6,925 nt of DNA, taken from positions 1-6,925 of the forward strand of contig JAHEDF010000200.1 of NCBI GenBank assembly GCA_024641365.1, given 5' to 3'. The translations under genes were made by a program, and so were the position numbers. This stretch comes from Planctomycetota bacterium. Lineage in GTDB: Bacteria; Planctomycetota; UBA11346. This document shows positions 5,074 through 6,925 of the stretch, piece after piece (the first letter of the stretch is position 1; every line of letters starts with the position of its first letter). Under the pieces are notes generated by a model that was given only the letters and a program-made list of their open reading frames with translations, did no database searches and was not told the DNA's origin.

Positions 5074-6030
5074 CTTCGTATTATTTTGTTATTTATAATC
5101 AGCTTTGCGATTTTCTCAGTTACCGCTGAAGAAGTAGTAAAAACCGCATTTAAAACCAAGCACGTTATTATTTTAGTAATCGATGGTCCCCGTTGGACGG
5201 AAACGTGGGGCGAACCGCAGCGGCAATATATTCCTGTACGCAATAAAGAATTAGCTCCACAGGGCGTTTTATGTATGGATGTTGGCAATGATGGGCCGAC
5301 TTACACAAACGCAGGACATACCGCCTTAGTAACTGGGTTTTATCAAGACATAAATAATAGTGGACGTGAAATCCCCAAGAATCCAACGCTGTTTCAAAAA
5401 GTAATTAAGGCGGGGATAGCAGACGAAAAAACCTCTTGGGTAGTCGCTAGCAAAGATAAATTAGAAATTTTAACCGATAGCTCTGCAACCGGTTGGAATC
5501 ATAAATATATTTGCTCGCAATATTGCGGTATTAATGGCGGCGGTGTTGGATCTGGTTATGGTGAAGATGCGACAACTTTCGCTAAGGCAAAAGAAGTCAT
5601 TTCTAAACAGCATCCGCGTTTCATGCTCATTAATTTTAAACAGCCAGATGCATATGGCCACGCAAAAAAATGGGATTTATACTTACAAGGAATTCGCGAC
5701 ACCGATCGCTATGCTGGTGATATTTGGAAATTAATTCAATCAGACCCAGTGCTGAAAGATACCACTACGTTATTTATAACCAACGATCATGGTCGGCATC
5801 CAGATGGACATAAAGATGGCTTTGTGAGTCATGGTGATGATTGTGCGGGCTGTAAAAAAATTGAACTGCTCGCGCTCGGACCCGATTTTAAACGCGGTGC
5901 GGTTGTCGAAAAACACTGTGGACAAATTGATGTCGCGGCCACATCTGCGGCCTTGCTCGGTCTAGCAATCCCAGGATCATCCGGTCGTGTTTTGGAAGAA
6001 CTTTTTATAACGCCACCGACTACAAAGTGA
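5053..6030 (+). CDS. Secreted alkaline-phosphatase-superfamily metal-dependent hydrolase
   Basis: The 325-residue protein starts with a signal peptide (hydrophobic 8-22, cleavage likely after VTA at 23-25), so it acts in the periplasm or outside. The binuclear metal site of the alkaline phosphatase/phosphodiesterase/sulfatase superfamily looks complete. Asp44 lies in VIDGPRW, Thr85 in TNAGHTALVTG (probable nucleophile), Asp199 and His203 in PDAYGH, Asp245-His246 in NDHG, and His260 in SHGDD. Near the end, QIDVAATSAALLGLAIPGSSGRVL (289-313 region) is the usual closing block. Threonine in place of the Cys/Ser that becomes formylglycine argues against a sulfatase and for a phosphatase or nucleotide-pyrophosphatase-like phosphodiesterase. 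The substrate cannot be told. Six cysteines remain after cleavage (74, 154, 158, 264, 267, 289), suggesting disulfides or an extra metal site. murD follows after 18 bases, probably in the same transcript. Confidence 0.85.
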   Translation: MAQRKHMLRIILLFIISFAIFSVTAEEVVKTAFKTKHVIILVIDGPRWTETWGEPQRQYIPVRNKELAPQGVLCMDVGNDGPTYTNAGHTALVTGFYQDINNSGREIPKNPTLFQKVIKAGIADEKTSWVVASKDKLEILTDSSATGWNHKYICSQYCGINGGGVGSGYGEDATTFAKAKEVISKQHPRFMLINFKQPDAYGHAKKWDLYLQGIRDTDRYAGDIWKLIQSDPVLKDTTTLFITNDHGRHPDGHKDGFVSHGDDCAGCKKIELLALGPDFKRGAVVEKHCGQIDVAATSAALLGLAIPGSSGRVLEELFITPPTTK

Positions 6031-6048
6031 TGCCCTAGGATTTTACCA

Positions 6049-6925
6049 ATGGATGTAGCTGGCAAAAATGTACTTATCTGGGGATTTGGTCATCATGGTG
6101 GTGGCTTGGCGGCGGCACGTTTTTGTGTCGCACATAATGCTGCCGTAACTATTCTCGAACAAAAAAAACCAGCACAATTAGGCGCAAATGGCGCTGAAGC
6201 GATTAAACAAGGATGGCCATGGTTTATTGGTGATGGCTCGCATGCATGCGTTCAAGCAGCGGACGTAATTATTGCCTCACCAGCAATTCCGCCACGTGCA
6301 TGGCCAAGTGAGCATCCGAAGATTATTTCTCCTGAAGGATTATTTTTTTCAACGCATACGGGGCCACGTATTGCTGTCACTGGCACCAAAGGAAAAAGCA
6401 CAACTGCTCATATAACGGGCGCCTTATTAGGTTGGACAGTTGGTGGAAATAGTAATGAGCCGTTACTCGATATTTTAGCGCGTCTTGGGCCAACGGTTCC
6501 AGTTGTCTGTGAATTATCAAGTTTCCAATTACATTATTTACGTCAGCAACGTCCGCCGTTTGCCGTGACGATGATGACCAGTTTAGCACGTGATCATTTA
6601 GACTGGCATCCTGATGAAGCACATTATCGCTCAACAAAATTAGCGATGATGCCGTGGGGCGCGGTACAAGTGATTGCTCCCAACATTCCCGAAGGGCGGG
6701 CCGTAACGGCATCGGCACTGCCATTAGTGCGTTATCACGATGGTGTATTTACAACACCTGAGGGCGATCGTTTTGCCACACGTGGTGATTTAGCATTACT
6801 AGGAGATCACAATGCGCAAAATGCGTGTTTGTCTTTAACCGCTGCGATCCACATGGGATTATCAACCTCGCAGGCAGCAGCTCGATTACGTGGTGTGCGT
6901 GGATTACCCCACCGTTTAGAATTAG
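6049..6925 (+). CDS. murD: UDP-N-acetylmuramoylalanine--D-glutamate ligase (3' partial)
   Basis: The frame is open from ATG 6049 to the window edge and gives 292 residues of a protein that is usually about 450. MurD adds D-glutamate to UDP-MurNAc-L-Ala in the cytoplasm, using ATP. Visible parts are the N-terminal nucleotide-sugar-binding domain (LIWGFGHHGGGLAAARF, 9-25) and the ATP P-loop GTKGKST (112-118). The MurD-specific ELSSFQL (155-161) and DHLDWH (182-187) follow. Lys197 in HYRSTKLAMM is the expected carbamylated lysine. HNAQN (254-258) and GLPHRLE (285-291) mark the domain 2-3 boundary. The C-terminal glutamate-binding domain lies outside the window. AGGA (6037-6040) is eight bases before the ATG. 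The P-loop has Lys where most MurD proteins have Asn and Ser before the final Thr, a variant within the family. The other mur genes may follow downstream. Confidence 0.93.
   Translation, partial: MDVAGKNVLIWGFGHHGGGLAAARFCVAHNAAVTILEQKKPAQLGANGAEAIKQGWPWFIGDGSHACVQAADVIIASPAIPPRAWPSEHPKIISPEGLFFSTHTGPRIAVTGTKGKSTTAHITGALLGWTVGGNSNEPLLDILARLGPTVPVVCELSSFQLHYLRQQRPPFAVTMMTSLARDHLDWHPDEAHYRSTKLAMMPWGAVQVIAPNIPEGRAVTASALPLVRYHDGVFTTPEGDRFATRGDLALLGDHNAQNACLSLTAAIHMGLSTSQAAARLRGVRGLPHRLEL

Noticed and set aside
6377..6724. 115-residue frame on the - strand within murD
   Set aside because: The + strand carries the unmistakable MurD motifs over the same bases. The - frame shows no family features.

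Overview
The window is ordinary chromosomal DNA of a Gram-negative bacterium. A TonB-dependent outer-membrane receptor and a secreted phosphatase-fold enzyme show there is an outer membrane and a periplasm, and a murD gene shows peptidoglycan synthesis. The L19 protein resembles those of the Planctomycetota/Verrucomicrobiota group, and leucine codons are often TTA in a moderately AT-leaning background. Verrucomicrobiota is my best guess, held weakly, because the CorA protein is of the Escherichia coli type.

Layout, all on the + strand: (1) the 3' end of an unidentified membrane-anchored protein (to 176); (2) rplS (240-614), with its own promoter, a short leader that can fold two ways, and a strong intrinsic terminator; (3) a single-gene TonB-dependent receptor unit (820-3090) with its own promoter and a dyad just before its start; (4) yraN (3179-3604), whose Shine-Dalgarno and start codon lie in the 3' arm of a long hairpin; (5) a gene-free stretch of about 410 bases (3605-4014) with a promoter-like pair, a possible 28-codon leader ORF, a tandem repeat and a possible three-way-junction RNA; (6) corA (4015-4974); (7) a secreted alkaline-phosphatase-superfamily enzyme (5053-6030), followed 18 bases later by (8) the 5' two thirds of murD (6049 to the window end), probably one operon.

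rplS and yraN are often close neighbours in bacteria, so the receptor, with its own promoter and terminator, looks like a cassette placed between two housekeeping genes. The corA, phosphatase and murD genes cover magnesium uptake, periplasmic ester hydrolysis and cytoplasmic wall-precursor synthesis. No shared pathway is evident from sequence.

I found no mobile element, CRISPR array, defence system, tRNA or rRNA. The least explained part is the corA leader (about 3670-4014). Its pairings are visible in the sequence, but a regulatory function is inference. Other points of interest are the yraN hairpin, a dockerin-like calcium loop in the receptor, and a cysteine pattern in the phosphatase.
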